From: Pseudomonas sp. Bc-h | GTDB taxonomy: Bacteria; Pseudomonadota; Gammaproteobacteria; Pseudomonadales; Pseudomonadaceae | NCBI RefSeq assembly: GCF_002080045.1 | Contig: NZ_MUIN01000011.1 | Location: forward strand, 440,354-504,353 | Length of the DNA: 64,000 bases | Direction: 5' to 3' | In this document: positions 25,909 through 34,790 of the stretch, piece by piece | Numbering within the stretch: position 1 is the first letter of the stretch | Layout: each line of letters starts with the position of its first letter | Position numbers and translations under genes: made by a program | The notes under the pieces: generated by a model | Seen by the model: the letters and a program-made list of their open reading frames with translations, nothing else | Told to the model about the DNA's origin: nothing | Databases searched by the model: none

Positions 25909-26901
25909 TCAGAGTTGCGCCACGTGGGAAGCATCCTCGCGGTGTTCTCGCAGATACGGCAACACCGCCGCCAGCAGTGGCGCCTTGAATGCTTCCTGGA
26001 AACGGTGGGCCAGGCCAGGAATCAGCTTCAATTGACTGCCCTGAATGTGCGCGGCGACATGTATGCCGTGCATCACCGGCAGTAACGGATCGGCCGTACC
26101 GTGTACCACCAGCGTCGGAACACGCAGGCGATTCAACAGTTCCACCCGGCTTGGCTCCGCGAGAATCGCCAGAATCTGGCGTTTTACACCCTCTGGATTG
26201 AACGCTCTGTCGTAGGAGAGAGCCGCTTGTTGCAGCAGCTTTTGCCGATCATCCTTGACCTCCGGACTTCCCAGCGCTGCCAGAAGGTCAGCCTGTTGTT
26301 CCAGAGCGGTCTGACGATCAGGCGCGCCACGGCGGGCAAGCAATTGCAGCAGCGCAGGGCTGGGCATTGGCAGCCCCGGCGCACCGGAGCTGGTCATGAT
26401 CAGGGTCAGGCTCTCAACGCGTTTGGGCGCCATGTCCGCCAGATGCTGAGCGATCATGCCGCCCATGCTTGCGCCCAGTACATGGAATTGCTGAATGTGC
26501 ATGGCGTCCATCAGGCCCAGAGCATCCTGTGCCATGTCGGTCAGGGAATACGGTGCCGACACCGGCAGACCGATCTTGTAGCGCAACACCTCGTACGTCA
26601 GGTTGGCGCTTGCAGGTGCCTGAACCCAGGTCGACAGGCCGACGTCGCGGTTGTCATAGCGAATGACCCGAAAGCCTTGCTGACACAGCGCGACGACGAC
26701 CTCGTCCGGCCAATGGATCAACTGCCCGCCCAGCCCCATGACCAGCAGCAGTGCCGGGTCCGAATCACGACCGATACTTTGATACGCCAGGTGCACCTCA
26801 TCGAGCTCGGCCACTTGCGTGGGAACGTTGACATCGCATCGAGAAGCCGCAAAAGACGGCAAGCTGCACAAGAGAGCAGCCAGGAAAAATAGAACCCGCA
26901 T
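25909..26901 (-). CDS. Secreted alpha/beta hydrolase
   Basis: About 330 residues with a signal peptide MRVLFFLAALLCSLPSFAAS. The nucleophile elbow is GASMGG (S145), the oxyanion region is LLLVMGLGGQ, a likely acid is in HGTADPLLP, and the catalytic histidine is in PGLAHRF. It resembles periplasmic or secreted esterases. The natural substrate is unknown. A GTG at 26910 is an alternative start. Confidence 0.8.
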   Translation of the reverse strand: MRVLFFLAALLCSLPSFAASRCDVNVPTQVAELDEVHLAYQSIGRDSDPALLLVMGLGGQLIHWPDEVVVALCQQGFRVIRYDNRDVGLSTWVQAPASANLTYEVLRYKIGLPVSAPYSLTDMAQDALGLMDAMHIQQFHVLGASMGGMIAQHLADMAPKRVESLTLIMTSSGAPGLPMPSPALLQLLARRGAPDRQTALEQQADLLAALGSPEVKDDRQKLLQQAALSYDRAFNPEGVKRQILAILAEPSRVELLNRLRVPTLVVHGTADPLLPVMHGIHVAAHIQGSQLKLIPGLAHRFQEAFKAPLLAAVLPYLREHREDASHVAQL

Positions 26902-27050
26902 GAAAAACACCGAAACGCAGAACCCCAGTAGGCCGCGAGTCTGATGAAGTTTTTAAAAGCGCGCTGCCACAGTTGCATGACATTTTGATGAAGGGGGCCA
27001 GACGGTAAGAAATCCTCCAGAACCAACAGGCCAGGGGGCCCCGGAAATAG

Positions 27051-27122
27051 TCTGTAGCGGCACGGCATGTCGGCAGTGACGGATTCAAGATCGCCACCGC
27101 CCGCAAGCCATGCTGTTACAGA
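27051..27122. repeat. REP-type inverted repeat (family A)
   Basis: TCTGTAGCGGCACGGCATGT is mirrored by CCGCAAGCCATGCTGTTACAGA. Outer arms are well kept, the core is diverged. It lies between metE and the hydrolase gene. Confidence 0.75.
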
Positions 27123-27138
27123 CATTGCGTCACATCGC

Positions 27139-29451
27139 TCAGGCCAGTTCAGACCGCAGCTGCCGCGCCGCCGCAACCATGTTCACCAACGCAGCCTCGG
27201 TTTCAGGCCAGGCGCGTGTTTTCAGGCCGCAATCGGGGTTGACCCAAAGACGCTCGGCCGGAATGCGCTGCACCGCCTTGTTCATCAGCTTGACCATCTG
27301 CGCCTTTTCCGGGACTTGAGGCGAATGGATGTCGTAGACGCCGGGGCCGATGTCGTTCGGGTAATCGAACGCCTTGAAGGCTTCCAGCAGTTCCATATCC
27401 GAACGCGAGGTTTCGATGGTGATCACGTCGGCATCCATGGCCGCGATGGACTCGATCACATCGTTGAACTCGCTGTAGCACATGTGGGTGTGGATCTGGG
27501 TTTCATCCCGCACGCCCGAGGCGCACAGACGGAAGGCTTGCACCGCCCAGTCCAGATATTCGTTCCACTGCGCGCGACGCAATGGCAGCCCTTCGCGGAA
27601 CGCGGCTTCGTCGATCTGCACGATCTTGATGCCGGCGCTTTCCAGGTCCACCACTTCGTCCCGGATTGCCAGCGCCAGCTGCTGTGCCTGAACCTTGCGC
27701 GACACATCTTCGCGCGGGAACGACCACATCAGCATGGTCACGGGCCCGGTCAGCATGCCTTTCATGACTTTGTCGGTGAGGCTCTGCGCGTACTCGATCC
27801 AGCTGACGGTCATCGCCTGCGGACGGCTCAGGTCGCCGAAGATCACTGCCGGCTTCACGCAACGGGAGCCATAGCTCTGCACCCAGCCGAAACGACTGAA
27901 GACGTAGCCTTCCAGTTGCTCGGCAAAATACTCGACCATGTCATTGCGCTCGGCCTCGCCATGCACCAGCACGTCCAGGCCCAAGCGTTCCTGGATTTCC
28001 ACCGCATGACGAATCTCGGCGCGCATCGCATCGTTGTAGTCGTTGGCCGACAGCTTGCCCTGCTTCCACGATTGACGCGCCAGGCGGATCGATGCGGTCT
28101 GTGGGAACGAGCCGATGGTGGTGGTCGCAAACGCAGGCAGATTCAGACGAGCACGCTGCACTTCAATGCGTTCGGCAAAGGCTGACTGACGCTGACTGTC
28201 GGCAGCTGTAATGGCGGCCAGGCGCGCCTGTACCTCAGGCTTGTGAATGCGCGACGACTGTCTGCGGCTCAGTTGCACGGCACGGCTTTCGGCAAATGCT
28301 GCCTGTACGCGCTCGGCCTGAGGCTCGTTCAACGAAGCGCTGAGGATGGAGATTTCAGTGCACTTCTGTTTGGCAAATGCCAACCAGCTTTTCAGCTCGG
28401 CATCGAGCTGGTCTTCGCGCTCCAGATTGACCGGGCTGTGCAACAGCGAGCAGGAACCGGCCACCCAAAGGTTGTCGGCGAAGCGCAGTTGAGCTTCGAT
28501 CAACAGCTCACGAGCCGCTTCCAGATCGCAGCGCCAGACGTTACGCCCGTTGACCACACCCAACGACAGCACTTTGTAACTCGGCAGGCGATCCAGCAGT
28601 GTCGATAGTTGCTCAGGGGCGCGCACCAGGTCGACGTGCAAGCCGTCCACCGGCAACGAAACTGCAAGACCGAGGTTGTCTTCCAGACCGCCGAAGTAGG
28701 TCGCGATCAGCTTTTTCAGCGGTGAATATTGAAGGCTGTGATAGGCGCGTTCGAACGCGTTCTTCCACTCTTGTGGCAGGTCCAGGCTGAGGATTGGCTC
28801 ATCGATCTGCACCCACTCCACGCCCTGCCCGGCCAGACGACCGAGGATTTCGCCGTAGATCGGCAGCAAGCGGTCGAGCAATTCGAGCTTGTCGAAACTG
28901 TCGCCCTTGACCTTGCCCAGCCAAAGGTAGGTCAGCGGGCCGATGATCACCGGCTTGACCTTGTGGCCCAATGCGCGGGCTTCGTCGACTTCCTCGAACA
29001 GCTGCTCCCAGCTCAGTTTGAAGCGTTGATCCTGAGTGAATTCCGGGACGAGATAGTGGTAGTTGGTGTCGAACCACTTGGTCAGTTCCTGGGCATATTG
29101 CGCCTTGTCATGACTTGCGCCGCAGCAGGTGTTGGTGGCGCCACGGGCCATGCCAAACAGAGTATCGAGGGTCGGCAGGCCTTTGTCGTTGCGTAGGTCG
29201 TTAAAGCGCTCCGGGATGACCCCGAAAGTCAGCGAATGGGTGAGCACCTGGTCGTACCAGGCGAAGTCGCCTACAGGCAGCAGATCGATGCCTGCGTCTT
29301 TCTGCAACTGCCAGTGGGTCGCACGCAGCTCTCGTCCTACAGTTTGTAGCGCGACCTGATCGAGGTCGCCTTTCCAGTAGGACTCAAGGGCTTTCTTCAA
29401 TTCGCGATCAGCGCCGATGCGCGGAAATCCAAGGTTATGGGCCAGGGCCAT
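27139..29451 (-). CDS. metE: Cobalamin-independent methionine synthase
   Basis: A 770-residue enzyme transferring a methyl group from methyltetrahydropteroyl-triglutamate to homocysteine. It begins MALAHNLGFPRIGADRELKKALE. The catalytic C-terminal barrel carries zinc ligands in HTHMCYSEF (His, Cys), a glutamate and the final cysteine in NPDCGLKTR. The ATG at 29449-29451 with GGAG upstream is preferred; a longer in-frame extension has no support. It is divergent from metR. Confidence 0.97.
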   Translation of the reverse strand: MALAHNLGFPRIGADRELKKALESYWKGDLDQVALQTVGRELRATHWQLQKDAGIDLLPVGDFAWYDQVLTHSLTFGVIPERFNDLRNDKGLPTLDTLFGMARGATNTCCGASHDKAQYAQELTKWFDTNYHYLVPEFTQDQRFKLSWEQLFEEVDEARALGHKVKPVIIGPLTYLWLGKVKGDSFDKLELLDRLLPIYGEILGRLAGQGVEWVQIDEPILSLDLPQEWKNAFERAYHSLQYSPLKKLIATYFGGLEDNLGLAVSLPVDGLHVDLVRAPEQLSTLLDRLPSYKVLSLGVVNGRNVWRCDLEAARELLIEAQLRFADNLWVAGSCSLLHSPVNLEREDQLDAELKSWLAFAKQKCTEISILSASLNEPQAERVQAAFAESRAVQLSRRQSSRIHKPEVQARLAAITAADSQRQSAFAERIEVQRARLNLPAFATTTIGSFPQTASIRLARQSWKQGKLSANDYNDAMRAEIRHAVEIQERLGLDVLVHGEAERNDMVEYFAEQLEGYVFSRFGWVQSYGSRCVKPAVIFGDLSRPQAMTVSWIEYAQSLTDKVMKGMLTGPVTMLMWSFPREDVSRKVQAQQLALAIRDEVVDLESAGIKIVQIDEAAFREGLPLRRAQWNEYLDWAVQAFRLCASGVRDETQIHTHMCYSEFNDVIESIAAMDADVITIETSRSDMELLEAFKAFDYPNDIGPGVYDIHSPQVPEKAQMVKLMNKAVQRIPAERLWVNPDCGLKTRAWPETEAALVNMVAAARQLRSELA

Positions 29452-29501
29452 GACGACAACTCCATTCAAAATATGGCGCCATTGTCGACACTCGCGGTTA
29501 C

Positions 29502-29516
29502 ATGAGACAAACTCAT
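29502..29516. promoter_or_regulatory. Candidate MetR operator between metE and metR
   Basis: ATGAG-ACAAA-CTCAT is a perfect 15-base inverted repeat, close to the MetR consensus TGAA-N5-TTCA. It lies in the 107-base divergent control region. Confidence 0.55.
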
Positions 29517-29558
29517 TGTTTTCGTGTTGATCACAAAATACATTCATGGAGCGCCACG

Positions 29559-30476
29559 GTGCTTGAGATACGCCACCTGAAAACCCTGCATGCGCTGCGC
29601 GAGGCCGATAGCCTGGTGGATGCGGCCGATCGTCTGCATCTGACCCAGTCCGCGTTGTCCCACCAGTTCAAGGAACTGGAAGAGCGCATGGGCATGCCGC
29701 TGTTCGTGCGCAAGACCAAACCGGTGCGTTTCACCAGTGCTGGCCTGCGTCTGCTGCAACTGGCTGACTCGGTCCTGCCGCAATTGCGCAGCGCCGAGCG
29801 TGACATTTCCCGTCTGGCGGGCGGTGTCGCCGGGCGCTTGCATATGGCGATCGAATGCCACAGCTGTTTCCAGTGGCTGATGCCGACCATCGACCAGTTC
29901 CGCGATGCATGGCCGGAAGTGGAGCTGGACCTGGCCTCGGGTTTTGCCTTTGCCCCGCTCCCTGCCCTGGCCCGCGGCGACCTCGATCTGGTGGTCACCT
30001 CGGACCCGGTGGATCTGGCAGGCATTACCTACGTGCCGCTGTTCACCTACGAGGCGATGCTGGCGGTGGCCAACCAGCATCCATTGGCGAGCAAGCCTTA
30101 CGTGGTGCCTGACGATCTGGCCACCGAAACGTTGATCACCTATCCCGTGGAGCGGGATCGTCTGGACATCTTCACCCGTTTCCTGGAGCCAGCGGACGTT
30201 GAACCAGCACAAGTGCGCACTTCGGAGCTGACCGTGATGATGATGCAGCTTGTCGCCAGCGGCCGAGGCGTGTGTGGGATGCCGCACTGGGCGCTGCACG
30301 AATACAGCTCACGTGGGTACGTGAAGGCGAAGCGGCTGGGTGAGAAAGGTCTGTTTGCCACGTTGTACGCAGCGATCCGCGCAGACATGCTGGATGCGCC
30401 GTACATGCGCGATTTTCTGCTGACGGCCAAGGACACGTCGTTCTCGACGCTGGATGGGGTGAGTGCGGTGCGATGA
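29559..30476 (+). CDS. metR: LysR-family activator MetR
   Basis: A 305-residue regulator that senses homocysteine and activates metE. The N-terminal winged helix is LHALREADSLVDAADRLHLTQSALSHQFKELEERMGMPLFVR; the effector domain follows. The start is GTG at 29559, seven bases after GGAG (29548-29551). Divergent placement with metE is the classical arrangement. Confidence 0.92.
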   Translation: MLEIRHLKTLHALREADSLVDAADRLHLTQSALSHQFKELEERMGMPLFVRKTKPVRFTSAGLRLLQLADSVLPQLRSAERDISRLAGGVAGRLHMAIECHSCFQWLMPTIDQFRDAWPEVELDLASGFAFAPLPALARGDLDLVVTSDPVDLAGITYVPLFTYEAMLAVANQHPLASKPYVVPDDLATETLITYPVERDRLDIFTRFLEPADVEPAQVRTSELTVMMMQLVASGRGVCGMPHWALHEYSSRGYVKAKRLGEKGLFATLYAAIRADMLDAPYMRDFLLTAKDTSFSTLDGVSAVR

Positions 30477-30526
30477 AAAACCCAACGCAGGTTACCGCGT
30501 TCGTTACTTTCCAGCGCGACCTTATA

Positions 30527-30598
30527 CCTGTAGCAGTCCCGCTTGCCGGCGGCAGCGGTCTTGAGCCCGTCACCGCCGGCAAGCTGGAGTACTACAGG
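30527..30598. repeat. REP-type inverted repeat (family A)
   Basis: CCTGTAGCAGTCCCGCTTGC is mirrored by ACCGCCGGCAAGCTGGAGTA then CTACAGG. It sits between convergent metR and the NUDIX gene. Confidence 0.8.
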
Positions 30599-30643
30599 GT
30601 ATCCGACACCCACAGTATCAGTGTCAGCACGGAACAGAGAAAA

Positions 30644-31048
30644 TCAGGCGCTTTGCAGACGTCTGTACAACGGCAAAATCGAATCCCGGGTCAGCGGCGC
30701 CAGATGAAGGTGATCGATACTTGCGGCGTCGACCCAGACAATCTCCTCGATCTCTGCCGCTGGCACCACTTCCTGCTCGACGTGCAACTGGTAGAGCTGG
30801 CAATTCACCTCAAATCCGGGCTCATTGGCTGCAACAGCCGAGAACTCGCCTAGAAACTGCGCATGTTCTGCCGCGATGATCAGTCCCAACTCTTCGTGCA
30901 GCTCTCGCACCAGCGCTTCGGCGGCGGACTCGCCAGCGTCGATCTTGCCGCCGGGTTGCATGAACGCCTGAGTACCGCGCTTGCGCACCAGCAAAGTCCG
31001 GCCATCCGCGCCAATTAACAACGCGGCAGCGATGCGAATGACCTTCAC
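30644..31048 (-). CDS. NUDIX hydrolase
   Basis: A 134-residue pyrophosphohydrolase. The NUDIX box runs from GGKIDAGES through REL-HEELGL and matches G-x5-E-x7-REUxEExGU. It probably hydrolyses a nucleoside diphosphate derivative; the substrate cannot be inferred. Its ATG overlaps the stop of ddl (ATGA), so it is the second gene of that operon. Confidence 0.88.
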   Translation of the reverse strand: MKVIRIAAALLIGADGRTLLVRKRGTQAFMQPGGKIDAGESAAEALVRELHEELGLIIAAEHAQFLGEFSAVAANEPGFEVNCQLYQLHVEQEVVPAAEIEEIVWVDAASIDHLHLAPLTRDSILPLYRRLQSA

Positions 31049-32136
31049 AACACCACCTCGGTTTTCAGCGCGCGGTTTTCTTCGGCGCGTTCCAGAGCCA
31101 GCACGATCAGGCGGTCGATCAGCTCCGGATAGCTCAAGCCACTTGCCTGCCAGAGTTTCGGGTACATGCTGATTGAGGTGAAACCGGGAATGGTGTTGAC
31201 CTCGTTGATGATGATTTCCCGCGCCTCAGTGACAAAGAAATCCACCCGCGAAAGACCGGCGCAACCGAGCACACGATAGGCCTGCAAGGCGACCTCACGC
31301 ACTGCGTCGCTGAGGTCCTGCGGCAACTCGGCAGGAATCGCGATACGCGCCTGACCGTCGTTCAGGTACTTGGTGTCGTAAGCGTAAAACTCGTCGTTGG
31401 CGACCACTTCACCGCACACGCTCACCTGCGGCTCATGATTGCCCAACACTGCGCATTCCACTTCGCGACCGACGATGCCCTGCTCCAGCAGCACCTTGTT
31501 GTCATAGTCGAATGCCAGCTTCAAGGCTGCGGCGTAGCCGGCTTCATCAGTGACCTTGCTCACGCCGACGGACGACCCCTGGCTCGCGGGTTTGACGAAA
31601 AGCGGCAGGCCCAGCTGTGCAGAAACGCTGACGAAATCCACGGACTCACCGCGATGCAACACCACGAATGGCGCGACGCTGATGCCGGCATCTCGCAGCA
31701 GGCGTTTGGTCACGTCCTTGTCCATGCACGCGGCCGAGCCAAGCACATCGGGGCCTACGAACGGAATATCGAGCAGACGCAACAGGCCCTGCAGCGAGCC
31801 ATCTTCGCCATAGCTGCCATGGATCAGCGGGAACACCACGTCGATCCGCGGTACCTCGAGGCCCCTTTCTACCTCGACGAACTGCGGCCCTTGAGTGCCA
31901 GGCATCAACGACAGCCGGCGGCCCGATTCGCTGAGCCTGATATGCGCAGGATCATTAGGGTGCTGCAGGTAATCGCGCTCGTCGAAACGCAGCCAATGGC
32001 CCTGTTTGTCGATGCCGATCAGGGTCACGTAATAGTTGTTGCGATCAATCGCGTTGATCACGTTGCGCGCCGATTGCAACGACACTTCATGTTCGGAGGA
32101 TTGCCCACCAAAAACGATGGCGACTGACTTTTTCAA
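31045..32136 (-). CDS. ddl: D-alanine--D-alanine ligase
   Basis: About 363 residues; makes the D-Ala-D-Ala dipeptide for peptidoglycan. It has the N-terminal VAIVFGGQSSEHEVSLQSA signature, the ATP-grasp phosphate loop KPASQGSSVGVSK and the C-terminal GLSRVDFFV / NEVNTIPGFTSISMYPKLW. The best start is TTG at 32134-32136, seven to eight bases after AGGAG, giving MKKSVAIVFGGQ; an in-frame start at 32178 would include the ribosome site. It is coupled to the NUDIX gene. Confidence 0.92.
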   Translation of the reverse strand: MKKSVAIVFGGQSSEHEVSLQSARNVINAIDRNNYYVTLIGIDKQGHWLRFDERDYLQHPNDPAHIRLSESGRRLSLMPGTQGPQFVEVERGLEVPRIDVVFPLIHGSYGEDGSLQGLLRLLDIPFVGPDVLGSAACMDKDVTKRLLRDAGISVAPFVVLHRGESVDFVSVSAQLGLPLFVKPASQGSSVGVSKVTDEAGYAAALKLAFDYDNKVLLEQGIVGREVECAVLGNHEPQVSVCGEVVANDEFYAYDTKYLNDGQARIAIPAELPQDLSDAVREVALQAYRVLGCAGLSRVDFFVTEAREIIINEVNTIPGFTSISMYPKLWQASGLSYPELIDRLIVLALERAEENRALKTEVVL

Positions 32137-32340
32137 AGGGAGAAGCTCCTGGATTACAGGTCGCAGAGCTAAAAGCAATTTGCGTCGTTAGTCCAGTGCC
32201 AAGGGCATTCGGTTGACGGAATGCAGGGGGGCTTAAGGCGTGAAGGCGTGCCGTTTTGTGGGCAAATCCGAAATTTTCGGTGTTGCCCGTTTGGGCTCCG
32301 GCTAACCCAGCCCCGTGTCAGGATCACCCCTCCCCAAACA

Positions 32341-32392
32341 AAAAAATCCCGCGCTCCGGGAATTCGTCATACGAAACCCCAAAGCGCGGGAA
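32341..32392 (-). terminator. Terminator of rpmE2
   Basis: TCCCGCGCT (32347-32355) pairs with AGCGCGGGA (32383-32391), with a second small hairpin inside. On the minus strand it ends in TTTTTTTG, ten bases after the rpmE2 stop. Confidence 0.75.
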
Positions 32393-32401
32393 TCACCAAG
32401 G

Positions 32402-32671
32402 TCACTCAGCCTTCCTGGCACCCGACCCAAACGTCGCAAACCGCTTGTTGAAGCCCGCAATACGGCCTTCAGTCGTGGTCTTGCGCTGCTGCCCGGTGTA
32501 CATCGGATGCGACGCACTCGACACATCGAGCGCAACGTAAGGGTAGGTATTGCCATCGCTGTGCTTCTGCGTGCGGTCAGTATCGACCGTCGAACCGATC
32601 AGAAAATACACATCGGCAGCGGTGTCATGGAACAGAACCTGACGGTAGTCGGGATGGATATCGGCTTTCAT
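32402..32671 (-). CDS. rpmE2: 50S ribosomal protein L31 type B (zinc-independent paralogue)
   Basis: An 89-residue L31 of the type B (YkgM) class: MKADIHPDYRQVLFHDTAADVYFLIGST. It contains no cysteine, so it lacks the zinc ribbon of the standard L31. Such paralogues replace the zinc-containing protein in ribosomes when zinc is scarce, releasing metal. GGAGAG precedes the ATG at 32669-32671. A Zur-like palindrome lies about 35 bases upstream. Confidence 0.93.
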   Translation of the reverse strand: MKADIHPDYRQVLFHDTAADVYFLIGSTVDTDRTQKHSDGNTYPYVALDVSSASHPMYTGQQRKTTTEGRIAGFNKRFATFGSGARKAE

Positions 32672-32704
32672 GGCGCTCTCCAGATTTAAGTGATCATGTA
32701 ATAC

Positions 32705-32717
32705 GTTATACAGTAAC
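32705..32717 (-). promoter_or_regulatory. Zur-box-like palindrome upstream of rpmE2
   Basis: GTTATACAGTAAC matches the left half of the Zur consensus GTTATA-N-TATAAC exactly and the right half with two differences. The AT-rich surroundings would hold the promoter. Another Zur-like site precedes the znuD-type receptor gene. Confidence 0.55.
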
Positions 32718-32873
32718 AAACTGTAAAAGTTCAACCGCCGACTTTTTTGTAACGGTTACAACTTTCAGCTTTGCCCACACCTCGACTGCCGCTAACGTTC
32801 GCGCCGCCGACAAAAAGCCCACCCGGGCCTCCATCGGAAACGGAATGAAAAATCATCACCAGGAGGTTGTGCC

Positions 32874-33239
32874 ATGCATGTCATCGATCGCTACGAACTG
32901 ACCATTCCCGGCCACATGCGACTGGTCGACGCCCGAAGTGCATTGAATGATCTGGAGCGCTTCGTCGAGCGCAGTGAAGGCCAACTGGACCGCGACCTGC
33001 TAGGCGAGAAGCTGGAGCTTTTGGTCGAGGCGCTGAACGACGCCGCCGACGACACGCGCCCCATAGACGGTCATGACGCGTTCATGCGTCAGGCCTGCGA
33101 GTGGAATTACATTGCACTGTCGCACAGAGAGCACGAGGTACTTCAGGAATTGCGCAGTTGCAGTGCCGAGGGTCAGGAAGACATTTTCCGGATGATCAGC
33201 GACACCCTCGATCGCAAACCTACCCGCGTCCCCCTGTAG
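32874..33239 (+). CDS. Hypothetical protein
   Basis: A 121-residue soluble, acidic, helical protein (MHVIDRYELTIPGHMRLVDARSALND...), not recognised. A very strong AGGAGG precedes the ATG, arguing that it is expressed. It has no membrane segment or known motif. It stands alone between the divergent rpmE2 and the convergent permease gene. Confidence 0.7.
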   Translation: MHVIDRYELTIPGHMRLVDARSALNDLERFVERSEGQLDRDLLGEKLELLVEALNDAADDTRPIDGHDAFMRQACEWNYIALSHREHEVLQELRSCSAEGQEDIFRMISDTLDRKPTRVPL

Positions 33240-33296
33240 CGTTCAAACATCGGCACTGTGGACCTTCGACATACGAGCAAATACATCTGAAACAAC

Positions 33297-33324
33297 GGAG
33301 CGCGCCATTGCAGCGCGCTCCGCT
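33297..33324. terminator. Bidirectional hairpin between convergent genes
   Basis: GGAGCGCGC (33297-33305) pairs perfectly with GCGCGCTCC (33313-33321). The T runs on either side are short. It lies six bases after the permease gene end (minus strand) and 58 bases after the hypothetical gene. Confidence 0.6.
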
Positions 33325-33329
33325 TTGCA

Positions 33330-34664
33330 TCACGCCGCTTCCTGGAAATCCATTTCGGGCGGCTGACGGCGGAAACCACCGGTGAGCCAGGCCAGGTAGA
33401 TGCAGCCCAGTACAAGCCAGCTGACGCCGAGCATGATTGCCAGCTTGTCGAGGCTGACCATCAGCCACAGGTCAGCCAGCAAGCCGATCAGCGGGCAGAT
33501 CAGGAACAGCACCAGCTCGCGCAACCCGCGTTTTTCGCCAGCGATCCAGTAATGAAAGATCACCGACAGATTGACCAGACTGAACGCCAGAAACGCACCG
33601 AAGTTGATGAAAGACGTCGATGTCGTCACGTCCAGTTTCAGCGCCAACAGCGCGACCACAGCGCAAAGCAGGATGCTATTGACCGGCGTGCCGAAGCGCT
33701 CGCTCAAAGCGGCGAAGAACGACTTGGGTAATACGCCGTCGCGGCCCATGGCGAAGAGCAGGCGCGAACCACTGGCCTGAGCCGAAAGCCCCGAGGCGAA
33801 CTGGCCGACGATCAGGCCGATCAGGCCGATCAGGAAGAGGGTCACGAACAGGTCACCACCGATGTTACGAGCGATCTCGTACGCGGCGGAGTCAACGTTT
33901 TCGAACTGCGCCGACGGATGCGCCAGCTGGACGAAATACGACACGCCGACAAAGATCAGGCCACCGATCAAAGTGATCAGCATGATCGCCTTGGGAATGG
34001 TGCGACGCGGGTCTTTGGTTTCTTCGGTCAGCGTACTGACTGCGTCGAAGCCCAGGAACGAGTAACAGGCAATCGCCGCACCGCTCATGATCAGCGGCAT
34101 CTGCATGTCACCGTTGAAGAACGGCGTCAGGGTCCACAACGGCTTGCTGGCATCACCGCCGATGTAATGGATGCACAGCACAACGAACGCAGCCAGCACC
34201 AGAAACTGCACGATCATCAGCAAGGCATTGACTGTATTGGCCAGTTTCAGGCCCACGATGTTGATCAGGCTGGTGATGACGATGAACGCCAGGACCCAGA
34301 CCGGCTGAGGAACGGAGGGAAACGCCGAACCCAGATACGCCGCGCCGATCAGCCAGATCGCCATCGGCAGGAACAGATAATCGAGCAACACCGCCCAACC
34401 GGCGATGAAACCCAGCTTAGGGCTGATGGCCTTGCGCACGTAGCTGTAGGCAGAGCCTGCAACGGGGAACGCTGCAGCCATGCGGCCGTAACTCATCGCG
34501 GTGAAAAACATCGCCACCAGCGCCGCCAGATACGACGCCGGAACCATGCCGCCGGTGGACTGTGCAAGGATGCCGAAAGTCCCGAGCACGATGATGGGGG
34601 TCATATAGGCGATGCCAAACAACACCACCGACCCTAACGAAAGGGTGCGTTGCAAACGAGCCAT
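33330..34664 (-). CDS. APC-superfamily amino acid/polyamine permease
   Basis: A 444-residue inner-membrane transporter with about twelve helices. The N-terminal LSLGSVVLFGIAYMTPIIVLGTFG and the GFDAVSTLTEETKDPRRTIPKAI block are typical of the PuuP/YeeF-like branch of the APC family. GGAG precedes the ATG. It follows a carbon-nitrogen hydrolase gene by 126 bases on the same strand; uptake of an amide or amine used by that enzyme is a reasonable inference. Confidence 0.85.
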   Translation of the reverse strand: MARLQRTLSLGSVVLFGIAYMTPIIVLGTFGILAQSTGGMVPASYLAALVAMFFTAMSYGRMAAAFPVAGSAYSYVRKAISPKLGFIAGWAVLLDYLFLPMAIWLIGAAYLGSAFPSVPQPVWVLAFIVITSLINIVGLKLANTVNALLMIVQFLVLAAFVVLCIHYIGGDASKPLWTLTPFFNGDMQMPLIMSGAAIACYSFLGFDAVSTLTEETKDPRRTIPKAIMLITLIGGLIFVGVSYFVQLAHPSAQFENVDSAAYEIARNIGGDLFVTLFLIGLIGLIVGQFASGLSAQASGSRLLFAMGRDGVLPKSFFAALSERFGTPVNSILLCAVVALLALKLDVTTSTSFINFGAFLAFSLVNLSVIFHYWIAGEKRGLRELVLFLICPLIGLLADLWLMVSLDKLAIMLGVSWLVLGCIYLAWLTGGFRRQPPEMDFQEAA

Positions 34665-34790
34665 GAGCGACTACTCCGAATTTATAGGTTTTATGGCAGA
34701 GAAAAGTTCGGCAGAACAAAGGCGTTTCTATTATTGAGAGCTGCTGATCACTCGCCGTCGCAGCACGGCGGCGATCAGTCATTTGTTCTT

